A stretch of DNA of 64,000 bases from assembly GCA_020637215.1 (NCBI GenBank), contig JACJWI010000001.1, positions 124,001-188,000 of the forward strand, read 5' to 3'. Made by a program: the position numbers and the translations under genes. This DNA is from Microthrixaceae bacterium (GTDB lineage: Bacteria > Actinomycetota > Acidimicrobiia > Acidimicrobiales > Microtrichaceae). Of the stretch, positions 34,357-43,685 are shown one piece after another (within the stretch, counting starts at the first letter, position 1; each line of letters starts with the position of its first letter). The notes beneath the pieces are model-generated. The model was not told the DNA's origin. It worked only from the letters and a program-made list of their open reading frames with translations, and searched no databases.

Positions 34357-35595
34357 ATGCGACTCGGAGACATCGCCAACGCCGATGCCCTCGGGGCCGG
34401 AAAGCCCCTCGACGGGATCCGGGTCCTGGCCCTGGAGCAGATGCAGGCCCTCCCCTACGCCACCCAGCTGCTGGCCCGGCTCGGGGCGGACGTGGTCAAG
34501 ATCGAGTCACCCCGAGGGGGCGACATGGGTCGGTCGTCGCTGCCGGCCATGACCGACCCCGAGGGACGGCAGGTCGGCGCGACGTTCCTGCGCAACAACC
34601 TGTCCAAGCGCAGCATCTGCGTCGACCTCAAGTCCGACGACGGCCGAGCGCTGGTCCTTGACCTGGCCCCCCGCTTCGACGTCGTGGCCGAGAACTTCAA
34701 GGCCGGCGGCCTGTCCCGACTGGGGCTCGGCTACGACGACGTCGCCGCCGTCCACCCCGCGGTGATCTACCTGTCGGTCTCCGGCTTCGGCAACACCACC
34801 GACTCCCCGTACAAGGACCGTCCGGCCTTCGCCGCCATCGTCGAGGCCATGTCGGGCATCTACGACTACCAGGCCCGCGACGACCGGCCGCCCCAGGCGA
34901 GTCCGGTCGGGGCTCTCGGCGACATCTCCGCCGCCCTGTTCGGTGCCATCGGCGTCCTCGCCGCGCTCCGCCAGCGCGACCGCACCGGCGACGGCCAGTA
35001 CGTCGACGTCGCCATGCTCGACGCACTGGTCGCCATGACCGACATCGTCAGCAACTTCTGGTCGATGGGCCTCACCGAGCGGGCGCCGCTGATCCTCGAG
35101 AACTTCAGGGCGTCCGACGGGTGGTTCGTCCTGCAGGTCGGACGTGAGCCGCAGTTCGAGGCACTGGCGGAGCTGATCGGACACCCCGAGTGGCTGACCG
35201 ACGAACGGCTGGCGACCCGTCCCGGATGGGTTGCTCACATGGAGACGGTGATCCGCCCCGGCATCGAATCCTGGGCCGCATCGCTGACCCGCCAGGAGGC
35301 CGCAGCGGCGCTCGCCGCGGCCGGGCTGGCGTCGGGTCCGTGCCTGACCGACGTCGAGGTCGTCCACGACCCGCACGTCGCCATGCGCGACATGCTCGTG
35401 GAGATGCCGCGGACCGACGGGGTCGAGCAGCCGATCCTCACGCCGGGCAACCCGCTGAAGATCTCCGGCGTGGCCGAGGGGCCCGAGAGCCGCGTCCCGT
35501 GGCTCGGCGAGCACACCGACGCCGTGCTCGGCGAGGAGCTCGGCCTGTCAGCGGATCGACTGGCAGCGCTGCGCGCCGCCGGAGTCATCGCCTGA
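34357..35595 (+). CDS. CaiB/BaiF (family III) CoA transferase
   Basis: A 412-residue family III CoA transferase, moving CoA between carboxylic acids. The N-terminal motif LLARLGADVVKIESP, the segment KRSICVDLKSDDGRALV, FGNTTDSPYKDRPAFAAI and the catalytic Asp in ALGDISAALFGAIGVLAAL are typical; the C-terminal WLGEHTDAVLGEELG closes the fold. The acceptor is unknown. It lies downstream of the acyl-CoA carboxylase fusion but has its own promoter, so they could belong to the same acid-degradation pathway without being an operon. Confidence 0.9.
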   Translation: MRLGDIANADALGAGKPLDGIRVLALEQMQALPYATQLLARLGADVVKIESPRGGDMGRSSLPAMTDPEGRQVGATFLRNNLSKRSICVDLKSDDGRALVLDLAPRFDVVAENFKAGGLSRLGLGYDDVAAVHPAVIYLSVSGFGNTTDSPYKDRPAFAAIVEAMSGIYDYQARDDRPPQASPVGALGDISAALFGAIGVLAALRQRDRTGDGQYVDVAMLDALVAMTDIVSNFWSMGLTERAPLILENFRASDGWFVLQVGREPQFEALAELIGHPEWLTDERLATRPGWVAHMETVIRPGIESWAASLTRQEAAAALAAAGLASGPCLTDVEVVHDPHVAMRDMLVEMPRTDGVEQPILTPGNPLKISGVAEGPESRVPWLGEHTDAVLGEELGLSADRLAALRAAGVIA

Positions 35596-35646
35596 CATCC
35601 TCCCGGGCGCACCCGCGGATGCCATGTGCCCGGGGTCACAGCGGGC

Positions 35647-35652
35647 TACCGT
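35647..35652 (+). promoter_or_regulatory. -10 hexamer TACCGT of the binding-protein gene
   Basis: TACCGT lies 53 bases before ATG 35706, giving a leadered mRNA of about 47 bases, in contrast to the leaderless genes nearby. Confidence 0.45.
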
Positions 35653-35705
35653 GCGGCTGTCCACTCGGAGCGGCGGGTCCGCGCCGGAGCACCAGGGGGA
35701 ACAGC

Positions 35706-37139
35706 ATGGCTCGGAAGCACCTTCTGGCGATCACCGCGGTTGCGGTCCTCGCCCTGTTGGCATCGGCGTGCGGTGCGAGCGGCGGCGACAAGCAGGCCGA
35801 CGACGGCGACAAGCCCACCACCACCGCTGCCGCCCCCGGGACCGCCGTCGGATCCTTCGGCGACCTCCCCGCACCGGTGTGCGGGCCCGGCAAGGACAAG
35901 GTCGCCGAGGGCGAGGGCGGGACGGGCACCGACAAGCTGTACATCGGCGTCGCCACCGACCGCAGCTCGTCGATCCGCCCCGGGCTCAACAAGGAGATGT
36001 GGGATGCGTCGGAGGCCTTCACCAAGTGGTGCAACGAGGCCGGCGGCATCGGTGGCCTGAAGATCGAGCCGGTGGAGCTGGACGCCGCGCTGCTGGACGT
36101 CACGAAGGCCATGACCGCGGGCTGCCACTCGGTGTTCGCCATGGTCGGGGGAGGCTGGGCCCAGGACAACCTCCAGTTCAGCGGCAAGGACAGCTCCGAC
36201 TTCCACAAGTGCGGCCTGGTCGACATCCCGGGATATGCCGTGTCACCGCAGAAGGCCGACTCGAGCGGACAGGTGCAGCCGGTCCCGAACCCGGGCACGT
36301 CGGTGTCGAACACCTTCATCCGCGACTACGCCAAGCTGTACCCCAAGGAGTCCAAGAAGGTCGCGATCGCCTACGCCGAGCTCCCGGCGCTCGAGGTGGT
36401 CAAGGAGAAGTACAAGGCCGCGGCGAAGGACGTCGGACTCGACGTGGTGGCCGAGCTCCCCTATTCCGCGGTCGGGATGACCGACTGGACGCCGCTGGCG
36501 CAGTCGATCATCAACTCCGGCGCCGGGACGCTCATGTGGGTCGGTGAGGCCGGCAACGTGACCAGCGCCATGGCCAAGCTCAAGGAACAGGGCTGGAAGG
36601 GCCACGCCCTGCTCGAGACCAACATGTACGACCCGCTGCTGTTCTCGCAGGGCAACGAGGCCGTCGAGGGCAGCGTCGTGCGCCAGACCGTGCACCCGAT
36701 CGAAGAGGCCGACCAGTGGCCGGCGACGCGGCAGTACCTGGACATGCTGAAGAAGTACGTCCCCGACGCCAAGGTCGCTCCCCTCGGGATCCAGTCGATG
36801 AGCGCCTGGCTGCTCTTCGCCACCGCCGCCGACGCCTGCGCGAAGGCCAACGGCGGCACGATCTCCCGGCAGTGCGTCCTGGAGCAGGCCGCGGCCCAGA
36901 AGGACTGGACCGGCGGTGGACTCCACGCCGCTCAGGACCCCGCCCCCTTCAGCGACGCCAAGTCGAGCTCGTGCTCGATGCTGCTGATCGTCAAGGACGG
37001 CAAGTTCGAGCGCCTCTACCCCGAGGAGGTCGGTGGGACCGACGACGACAGCGAGGGCTTCCACTGCCCGAGCGACGGGGTGACCGACGTCCCGGCCAAC
37101 GCCGGCAAGGGCGTCGTGGAGCCGGGGGCGAAGATCTGA
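35706..37139 (+). CDS. ABC transporter substrate-binding lipoprotein, branched-chain amino acid (PBP type I) family
   Basis: A 477-residue lipoprotein with signal peptide MARKHLLAITAVAVLALLASAC (lipobox LLASAC) and a Thr/Ala linker. The periplasmic-binding-protein type I fold follows, with KLYIGVATDRSSSIRPGL, WCNEAGGIGGLKIEPVELDA and KKVAIAYAELPALEVV. Cys residues near both ends may form disulfides. The family binds amino acids, amides or aromatic acids for uptake. No permease of the LivH/LivM type adjoins, so it is an orphan binding protein. GGGGGAACAGC is the ribosome site. A strong hairpin follows. Confidence 0.82.
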   Translation: MARKHLLAITAVAVLALLASACGASGGDKQADDGDKPTTTAAAPGTAVGSFGDLPAPVCGPGKDKVAEGEGGTGTDKLYIGVATDRSSSIRPGLNKEMWDASEAFTKWCNEAGGIGGLKIEPVELDAALLDVTKAMTAGCHSVFAMVGGGWAQDNLQFSGKDSSDFHKCGLVDIPGYAVSPQKADSSGQVQPVPNPGTSVSNTFIRDYAKLYPKESKKVAIAYAELPALEVVKEKYKAAAKDVGLDVVAELPYSAVGMTDWTPLAQSIINSGAGTLMWVGEAGNVTSAMAKLKEQGWKGHALLETNMYDPLLFSQGNEAVEGSVVRQTVHPIEEADQWPATRQYLDMLKKYVPDAKVAPLGIQSMSAWLLFATAADACAKANGGTISRQCVLEQAAAQKDWTGGGLHAAQDPAPFSDAKSSSCSMLLIVKDGKFERLYPEEVGGTDDDSEGFHCPSDGVTDVPANAGKGVVEPGAKI

Positions 37140-37144
37140 GCTGA

Positions 37145-37179
37145 TCCGGGTGCCGTGCCCGCCCGGGACGGCACCCGGA
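37145..37179. terminator. Strong bidirectional hairpin terminator
   Basis: Perfect 12-bp stem (37145-37156 and 37168-37179, TCCGGGTGCCGT type) with an 11-base loop, between the convergent binding protein and GlnQ-like genes. Confidence 0.75.
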
Positions 37180-37184
37180 CGACC

Positions 37185-37960
<776 letters not shown>

Positions 37961-37964
<4 letters not shown>

Positions 37965-38764
37965 CGACGATCCGCCTGGGTCCGACGCTCGACCCAGCGG
38001 GCCAGGAACGTCAGCGGCAGGGTGATCACCAGATAGCAGACCGCCGCCGCGATCAACGGGGTGTAGTTGCCGATGGCGTTCGAGATGGTGCGGCCCCAGG
38101 TGGTCAGCTCCCGCTGACCGATCGCCACGCCGAGCACGGCCAGCAGCGAGGTGTCCTTGAGCAGCAGCACCAGCTCGTTGGTCAACGGCGGCAGGATCAC
38201 CCGGAACGCCTGGGGCAGGACGATCGAACGCATCGTGACCCCGGTCGGCATGCCCAGGGAGCGAGCAGCCTCGACCTGACCGCGGGGCACGGCCTCGATG
38301 CCGGCCCGGATCGTCTCGGCCAGATACGCGCCGGCCACCAGCGCCAGGGCGAGGCACCCCGCGCCCCAGGGTTGGGCCAGGAAGCCCGGGAGGTTCTCGG
38401 CCCCGAAGGCGATCGGCAGGCCGAAGCCCACGATCAGGATCGTCAGCAGTGCCGGCAGCGCCCGGAACACCTCGATGTAGACCGATGCGATCACCCGGGC
38501 CGGCGGCACCTGTGACTGGCGCATGAGCGCCACGACCAGACCGATGACCAGGCCACCGAGGTAGCCGATCGCGGTGTACACCAGGGTGTTGCGGGCCGCC
38601 TCGGTGACGATCCCCGGGAACTGGTCGGTGAAGTCCTCCCACTTGAAGAAGCGGTCGGCGAGGTCACCCCAGCGGACCGTCACCCCCAGCACGAGCGCGA
38701 CCAGAGCGAGGCCGGCCACGAACAGGGCCCACTGGATCAGGTTGGAGCGTTGCGAACGGGTCAT
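37961..38764 (-). CDS. Polar amino acid ABC transporter permease (GlnP/HisM-like)
   Basis: A 267-residue inner-membrane permease with about five TM helices; the first is in [22 protein letters not shown]. The EAA coupling loop reads [33 protein letters not shown], matching the family consensus. Only one permease gene is present, so it probably forms a homodimer. It lies 112 bp downstream of the binding protein gene across a nested hairpin and is coupled to the ATPase gene. Confidence 0.92.
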
Positions 38765-38773
38765 GGTGGCGGA

Positions 38774-38819
38774 ACGGGCCGGGAGGCTCGACCATCGTGG
38801 TCGAACCGTCCCGGCCCGT
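38774..38819 (-). promoter_or_regulatory. Nested intercistronic stem-loop between binding protein and permease genes
   Basis: Outer perfect 11-bp stem (38774-38784 with 38809-38819, ACGGGCCGGGA type) enclosing an inner 7-bp stem TCGACCA/TGGTCGA (38788-38794 and 38798-38804). It lies in the gap between the binding-protein stop and the permease start of one operon. Likely effect: partial termination or 3' end protection, giving more binding protein than permease. Confidence 0.6.
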
Positions 38820-38876
38820 CAGCGTGTCAGATCCCGCGGCTCGGTGGCGGGCCGAGCCCGAACCGGCCGCAGGTGG

Positions 38877-39698
38877 TCACGACGTGGGCGGCTTCTCGCC
38901 GAAGTACTTCTCGTACAGCTTGTCGTAGGTGCCGTCGGACTTGGCCGTCGACAGACCCTTGTTCAGCAGGTCGAGCGTCTCGGTGTTGCCCTTCTTCACC
39001 GCCATCCCGTACTGCTCCTCGGTCGGGATCTTCTCGGTGATGACGAAGTTCTTGTCCTGGGTCGTGCGGTAGGCGTTGATCGGGTAGTCCTGCACGACCG
39101 CAGCGATGGTTCCGGACTGGAGGGCGGCGAACAGGTCCGACGCCCCGGGGAGCGCCTTGACGGTCGAGCCGCTCGGCTTGTGGCTGTTGACGTACTCCTC
39201 GCCGGTGGTGCCGGACTGGACCCCGATCTCCTGGCCGGTCAGATCGGCCAGCGTCTTGTACTTCTCGGCGTTGGCCTTGGTCACCATCACCGACTGCTCG
39301 GCATCGAAGTAGGGCTCCGAGAAGTCCATGTTCTGCTTGCGCTCGTCGGTGATCGACACCGAGGAGACCACCGCGTCGCAGGTCCCGGCGTCCATGGCGG
39401 CGAAGATGCCGTCGAACGGCGTGACCTTGACCTCGAGGGTCTTGTCGGCACCGGTGGCGATGGCCTGCACCAAGTCGATGTCGAAGCCGGTGTAGCCACT
39501 CGGCGTCTTGGTGTCTGTCGCCTCCATCTCCATCGGGGCGTAGGGGATGTCCGAGCAGATCACCAGCTTGGAGCCACCGCCCCCGCCGGCCTCGGTCGTC
39601 GTGGACGAGCTGTCGTCGTCGCTGCTGCACGCGGCCAGGCCGAGACCCAGGACCGCGACCGCAGCGATGGCGGTGATTCGGAGCGCCTTGTTGGACAT
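38877..39698 (-). CDS. Polar amino acid ABC transporter substrate-binding lipoprotein (GlnH/GluB-like)
   Basis: A 273-residue lipoprotein. The signal peptide ends LGLGLAACS with the lipid-modified Cys, followed by a Ser/Thr/Gly linker. The SBP_bac_3 fold has KLVICSDIPYAPMEM, YTGFDIDLVQAIA, FDGIFAAMDAGTCDAVVSSVSITDERK, MDFSEPYF and the second-lobe hinge IGVQSGTTGEEYV. The pattern is that of glutamine/glutamate-type binding proteins. The start ATG has AGGTGA about eight bases upstream. First gene of a three-gene operon. Confidence 0.92.
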   Translation of the reverse strand: MSNKALRITAIAAVAVLGLGLAACSSDDDSSSTTTEAGGGGGSKLVICSDIPYAPMEMEATDTKTPSGYTGFDIDLVQAIATGADKTLEVKVTPFDGIFAAMDAGTCDAVVSSVSITDERKQNMDFSEPYFDAEQSVMVTKANAEKYKTLADLTGQEIGVQSGTTGEEYVNSHKPSGSTVKALPGASDLFAALQSGTIAAVVQDYPINAYRTTQDKNFVITEKIPTEEQYGMAVKKGNTETLDLLNKGLSTAKSDGTYDKLYEKYFGEKPPTS

Positions 39699-39831
39699 CG
39701 TGTTCGTCACCTCGTGTGGGTTCGAATTCGGTTCGCGGAGCGTAGTACCGGCACGGAACCCGCATCGGCACCGTCGCGCTCGGTCGATGCCGTTCGGTTC
39801 ATCCGGGCCGCGGGTCGGCCGATGGGAGGTG

Positions 39832-40671
39832 ATGCACGACCACCACGGCCCGGTGCTGCGCCGCGTCGAGATCGACGCCGACCAGATCGACCCGGTGTGG
39901 AACCCGGCCGCGGCCGAGTTCGTGGCCGCCGCCAACGCCGTGTCGCTCCTGATGCCCGCGGTGGAGCCGTACTTCGCCGGTGCGGTCCGACGGGCCCTGC
40001 CCGACCTCGAGCCGACCCTGGCCGGGATCGCCCGGACCTTCGTCCGCCAGGAGCTCGAGCACCAACGGCAGCACCGGCGGTTCAACGGACGGCTGATCGA
40101 GCGCTTCCCCGCCCTGGCCCGACCCGAGGCGCGGTCCCGTTGGATCTACGGCTGGTTGTCGCGCACCCGGAGCCTGCGGTTCAGCCTGGCCTTCGCGGCC
40201 GCCTCCGAGACCATCGCCTACTCCCTCGCTCGCTGGACCAGCGACCACCTCGCCGAGTTCCTGCGGGGCGCGGACCCCGCCGCCACCGACCTCTTCGTCT
40301 GGCACCTGGCCGAGGAGGTCGAGCACAAGTCGGTCGCCTTCGACGTGTGGGCCGCGGTCGACGGGTCCCGGTGGCGCTATGCCCGCGCCGGCGCTCTGTC
40401 GATCGCCCTCCTGGCCTGGCTCGTACTCTGGTCGATCGCGCTCCAGATGCACTCCGAGCATCGCCTCCGATCCCCCGCCACCTGGTGGCGCACCGGTCGG
40501 CTGCTGGTCAGCTTCGCGTTCGAGGTCGTTCCCAACCTCTTCGTGTCGTCGCTGCCGGGGCACCACCCCGACCAGTTCTGCGACCCCGACTGGTATCGCC
40601 ACTGGCTGGTCGACCTCGAGCAGCGTCGGCCGGTCGCGTCGCCTGACTCAGCCGGACGACGGGCGTCGTGA
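39832..40671 (+). CDS. Predicted metal-dependent hydrolase (PF10118-like)
   Basis: A 279-residue helical protein of the uncharacterised 'metal-dependent hydrolase' family related to YbcI-type proteins. Likely metal ligands are in RQELEHQRQHRRFN and HLAEEVEHKSVAFDV, two ExxH-like helices that recall di-iron carboxylate proteins. A hydrophobic helix (ALSIALLAWLVLWSIAL, about 183-200) may associate with the membrane. The start is uncertain: ATG 39832 lies next to GGGAGGTG, with GTG 39829 and ATG 39787 as alternatives. Function is unknown; in other bacteria the family sits near fatty-acid genes. Confidence 0.65.
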   Translation: MHDHHGPVLRRVEIDADQIDPVWNPAAAEFVAAANAVSLLMPAVEPYFAGAVRRALPDLEPTLAGIARTFVRQELEHQRQHRRFNGRLIERFPALARPEARSRWIYGWLSRTRSLRFSLAFAAASETIAYSLARWTSDHLAEFLRGADPAATDLFVWHLAEEVEHKSVAFDVWAAVDGSRWRYARAGALSIALLAWLVLWSIALQMHSEHRLRSPATWWRTGRLLVSFAFEVVPNLFVSSLPGHHPDQFCDPDWYRHWLVDLEQRRPVASPDSAGRRAS

Positions 40672-40699
40672 TCCGACTGCGGTGTGGGAACCTGTGTCG

Positions 40700-41659
40700 G
40701 TGAGCGAGACCCACGGCCCCGGTGACCGCGACGACGGCGACCTGGGAGGGGCGGGCGCCGCCGGGATGACCTGGGCGGGCCCGACCACCTTCGCCCGGCG
40801 CCCTCTCACGCGGGACCTGAGCGGTGTCGACATCGCCGTGGTGGGAGTCCCGTTCGACAACGCGACCACCAACCGACCGGGCGCCCGATTCGGACCCCGG
40901 GCCATCCGGGAGATGTCGACCCTCTCCGGCGAGTACCCCGACGGGTTGTGGCCGTGGGAGGTCGACCTGTTCGCGACCCATCGCGTCGTCGACTACGCGG
41001 ACGTGGCGTTCGCTCCCGGATACACAGATCAGATGCTGGAGAACGTCGAACGCGCCGCAGGGGACGTCATCGACGCCGGCGCGAGCGTCCTCGGACTCGG
41101 TGGCGACCACCTGGTGGCCTACCCGCTCCTGCGCGCCGCGGCCGAACGGTTCGGTCCGCTCTCGCTGATCCACCTCGACGCCCACTCCGACACCTGGGAC
41201 GTCGGTGACGAGCTCAACCACGGGACGATGTTCCTGCGGGCCGCCCGCGAGGGGGTCGTCGACCCGACCACGTCGGCTCAGATCGGCATGCGCACCCCCA
41301 ACGAGAGCCACGGGTTCAACGTGATCCACGCGGACGAGATGTTCCGCCTCGGCATCGACGCCACGGTCGACCGGATCCGGGAGGTGGTCGGGGGCCGTGC
41401 CGCCTACCTGACCGTCGACATCGACTTCCTCGATCCCGCCTACGCGCCCGGGACCGGCACCCCGGTCGTCGGCGGACCGACGACGTGGCAGGCCCGACAG
41501 ATCCTGTTCGGTCTGCGCGGCCTCGACGTCGTCGGCGCCGACCTGGTCGAGGTCGCGCCCGCCTACGACCCGAGCGGCCAGATCACGGCCCTGGCCGGCG
41601 CCACCCTCGCCCACGACGAGCTGCACCTGCTGGCCGAGGCCCGCGACCGGCGTCGTTGA
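40700..41659 (+). CDS. Ureohydrolase (agmatinase/arginase family)
   Basis: A 319-residue binuclear manganese enzyme that removes urea from a guanidino compound. The metal ligands are in LGGDHLVAYP (GGDH), the HLDAHSDTW motif (D-A-H-S-D) and VDIDFLDPAYAPGTGTPVVGG (DxDxxDP). The GTGTPVVGG loop favours agmatinase/guanidinobutyrase-type members. GTG 40700 is chosen; GTG 40694 is also in frame, and no good ribosome site decides between them. The first 25 residues are Gly/Asp-rich and poorly conserved. Only 28 bp separate it from the PF10118-like gene, so co-transcription is possible. Confidence 0.85.
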   Translation: MSETHGPGDRDDGDLGGAGAAGMTWAGPTTFARRPLTRDLSGVDIAVVGVPFDNATTNRPGARFGPRAIREMSTLSGEYPDGLWPWEVDLFATHRVVDYADVAFAPGYTDQMLENVERAAGDVIDAGASVLGLGGDHLVAYPLLRAAAERFGPLSLIHLDAHSDTWDVGDELNHGTMFLRAAREGVVDPTTSAQIGMRTPNESHGFNVIHADEMFRLGIDATVDRIREVVGGRAAYLTVDIDFLDPAYAPGTGTPVVGGPTTWQARQILFGLRGLDVVGADLVEVAPAYDPSGQITALAGATLAHDELHLLAEARDRRR

Positions 41660-41715
41660 CGCGCACTCCCCGCGGGGTCCGGCGCCCGCACCCCGGGAGG
41701 TGCCACACTCCGGGC

Positions 41716-42537
41716 ATGGCCGAGGTCGTGATCATCCACGGGGCGTTCCACGAGCTGTGGGGACCGTTCCGGCTGTGGGTGCGCTGGACGCCGAGCGTGC
41801 TCGACGGGCTCTGGAACGCCAGGGTCCCGGTGCAGGACGTGTCGCTGAGTCGGCTCCAGGAGCGGTCCCAGGTCGCGTTCTGGGGCGATCTCGTGCGACC
41901 TGAGCCGCGGTCCGCCGACCGGCAACCGGGCGACGACGGCACCGACGACGGCACCGTTGGACCGACCCCTGACCTGGCCGACCTGCTCGACGGGCACCCG
42001 GCGGTGGCCGGCGTGGACGGAGCCGGCCTCGACGCGCTCGTGCAGCAGGTGGCCCGCGACACCAACGCCCGATCGATGGAGCTGCTGGCCCGGTACGTCC
42101 TCGACCCCGACATGAAGTCGCGTGTCCACGAGCGCCTGGAGCGGCATCTCGATGCCGACACCCGGGTGGTCGTCGCCCACTCCCTGGGGACCGTGATCGC
42201 CTACCAGGTCCTGTGCACACGGCCCGATCTGCAGGTCGACCTGATCACCCTGGGATCACCGCTGGGGGATCGGGCGATGGTGTTCGACACGCTCGAGCCC
42301 GCACCGGTCGACGGTCGGGGCGTGTGGCCGGCCGCGGTGCGCCGCTGGACCAACGTCGCCGCCGAGGGAGACCTGGCCACCGCGGCGTGTCCCCGCCTGG
42401 CCGACCGGTTCGGCGAGCGGGTCGAGGACCACCTGGTGTTCAACGGCCGCCACGCCCACAACGTCGAGCCCTACCTGAACAGCGCGCCGACCGGGGCCGC
42501 TCTGGCCGACGCCCTCGGTCTGCCCCGCCGGAGGTGA
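41716..42537 (+). CDS. Alpha/beta hydrolase-like protein
   Basis: A 273-residue protein opening with VVIIHGAFHELWGP, an oxyanion-type HG motif, with the nucleophile elbow VVVAHSLGTVIAYQVL (GHSLG type with Ala for the first Gly) at about residue 150. The C-terminal His is likely in FNGRHAHNVEPYL. An acidic insert (about 55-95) with low complexity separates the first strand from the elbow. It resembles bacterial proteins annotated as lipase-like serine hydrolases of unknown substrate. The weak -10 (CACACT at 41704-41709) lies six bases before ATG. Confidence 0.7.
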   Translation: MAEVVIIHGAFHELWGPFRLWVRWTPSVLDGLWNARVPVQDVSLSRLQERSQVAFWGDLVRPEPRSADRQPGDDGTDDGTVGPTPDLADLLDGHPAVAGVDGAGLDALVQQVARDTNARSMELLARYVLDPDMKSRVHERLERHLDADTRVVVAHSLGTVIAYQVLCTRPDLQVDLITLGSPLGDRAMVFDTLEPAPVDGRGVWPAAVRRWTNVAAEGDLATAACPRLADRFGERVEDHLVFNGRHAHNVEPYLNSAPTGAALADALGLPRRR

Positions 42538-42542
42538 CCTGA

Positions 42543-43637
42543 TCAGGCGGCAGTGCTCGTCCGGTGCCCCGTGCGCAAGTGCCGGGTGACGAACTGTTCG
42601 AGGTGCCCGACCACGTCGTGTGACGCGGCGGCCCACGGCATCAGGATCGGGAACACGTGGAACATGGCGGGCGCCTCCACGTAGTGCACCTGGACCCCGG
42701 CGGCGTCGAGCGTGCGGACGTAGTCGCGGATGCCGTCGCGGAACATCTCGTCTCCGCCCGCGCACACGAACGTCGGAGGGAACCGCTCGGGGTCCGGCGG
42801 CGCGAACACGGCCGAGACCCGGGCATCCTCCGGCTGGACGCCGTGCAGGTACGGAGTGACCGGCACGTTCCACGGCAGGATGTCGCGGGCCGCGTTGTCG
42901 GTGATCGACGGGTGGTCGAGGTCCAGGTCGATCTCCGGGGAGAACAGCACGAGAGCGGCCGGTGTCGGCAGGTCGCGTTCGGGAAGCATCGCCATCAGCG
43001 ATGTCGCCAGACCGCCACCGCCTGAGTCGCCGGCGACCACCAGCGTGTGGGGGTCGACGCCGCGTTCGATGAGCGCGGCGTACACGTCAGCCGCGTCGTG
43101 CACCCCGGCCGGGAACGGGAACTCCGGCGCCAGGCGGTAGTCGGCCACGAACACGTCGGAACTCGTGCCGCGGGCCAGGGACGCGGCGAACGCCGAGTAC
43201 ATCATCGGGGAGGTTCCGATGTAGCCCCCGCCGTGCAGGTACAGGATCGTGCCCCGAGCGGGTTCGGCGTCCGACGCCGGTTCGCGTCGGCGGCACCACA
43301 GCCCGGACACGCCGGCGATTGTGTCTGACGTGATGTCGACGCCGTCGACGCGCTCGACGAACGGGGGCATCACTACCGAGCAGATCCGGTCGAGCGCCTT
43401 CTCCATGGAGCGGAACTCCTCGATGGGAAGTCCCATCGAGTAGCCCATGAACGAGCGGACCACCTGGCGGGTCACCGCCCGACCGAGGTTCTCGGTCGCC
43501 GAGTCGGGACCCTGCCACGGGCGTCGGAACGGGACGCGGGCGAGCCCGTTGACCAGGCTCTCGGCCAGGCCCACCACCGTGATCGCCGTTACGGGCAGGG
43601 ATGCGGTTCGGACATCGGGACGGTCTGCCATCACCAT
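42543..43637 (-). CDS. Alpha/beta hydrolase, HSL (family IV esterase) type
   Basis: A 364-residue esterase. A helical cap of about 120 residues precedes the oxyanion motif LHGGGYIGTSP. The nucleophile elbow is VAGDSGGGGLATS (GDSGG rather than the usual GDSAG). The Asp is in CAGGDEMFRDGIRDY and the His in APAMFHVFP. It is longer than the esterase at 6652-7614 and only distantly similar. The ATG at 43637 is seven bases after TAACCT. It is convergent with the lipase-like gene. Confidence 0.88.
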   Translation of the reverse strand: MVMADRPDVRTASLPVTAITVVGLAESLVNGLARVPFRRPWQGPDSATENLGRAVTRQVVRSFMGYSMGLPIEEFRSMEKALDRICSVVMPPFVERVDGVDITSDTIAGVSGLWCRRREPASDAEPARGTILYLHGGGYIGTSPMMYSAFAASLARGTSSDVFVADYRLAPEFPFPAGVHDAADVYAALIERGVDPHTLVVAGDSGGGGLATSLMAMLPERDLPTPAALVLFSPEIDLDLDHPSITDNAARDILPWNVPVTPYLHGVQPEDARVSAVFAPPDPERFPPTFVCAGGDEMFRDGIRDYVRTLDAAGVQVHYVEAPAMFHVFPILMPWAAASHDVVGHLEQFVTRHLRTGHRTSTAA

Positions 43638-43644
43638 GGGTGAC

Positions 43645-43650
43645 AGGTTA
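43645..43650 (-). promoter_or_regulatory. -10 hexamer TAACCT of the HSL esterase
   Basis: Minus-strand TAACCT ends seven bases before ATG 43637. Confidence 0.5.
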
Positions 43651-43685
43651 CGGCTCGGCCGGACGGAACCCTTCGGACCGCTCGG

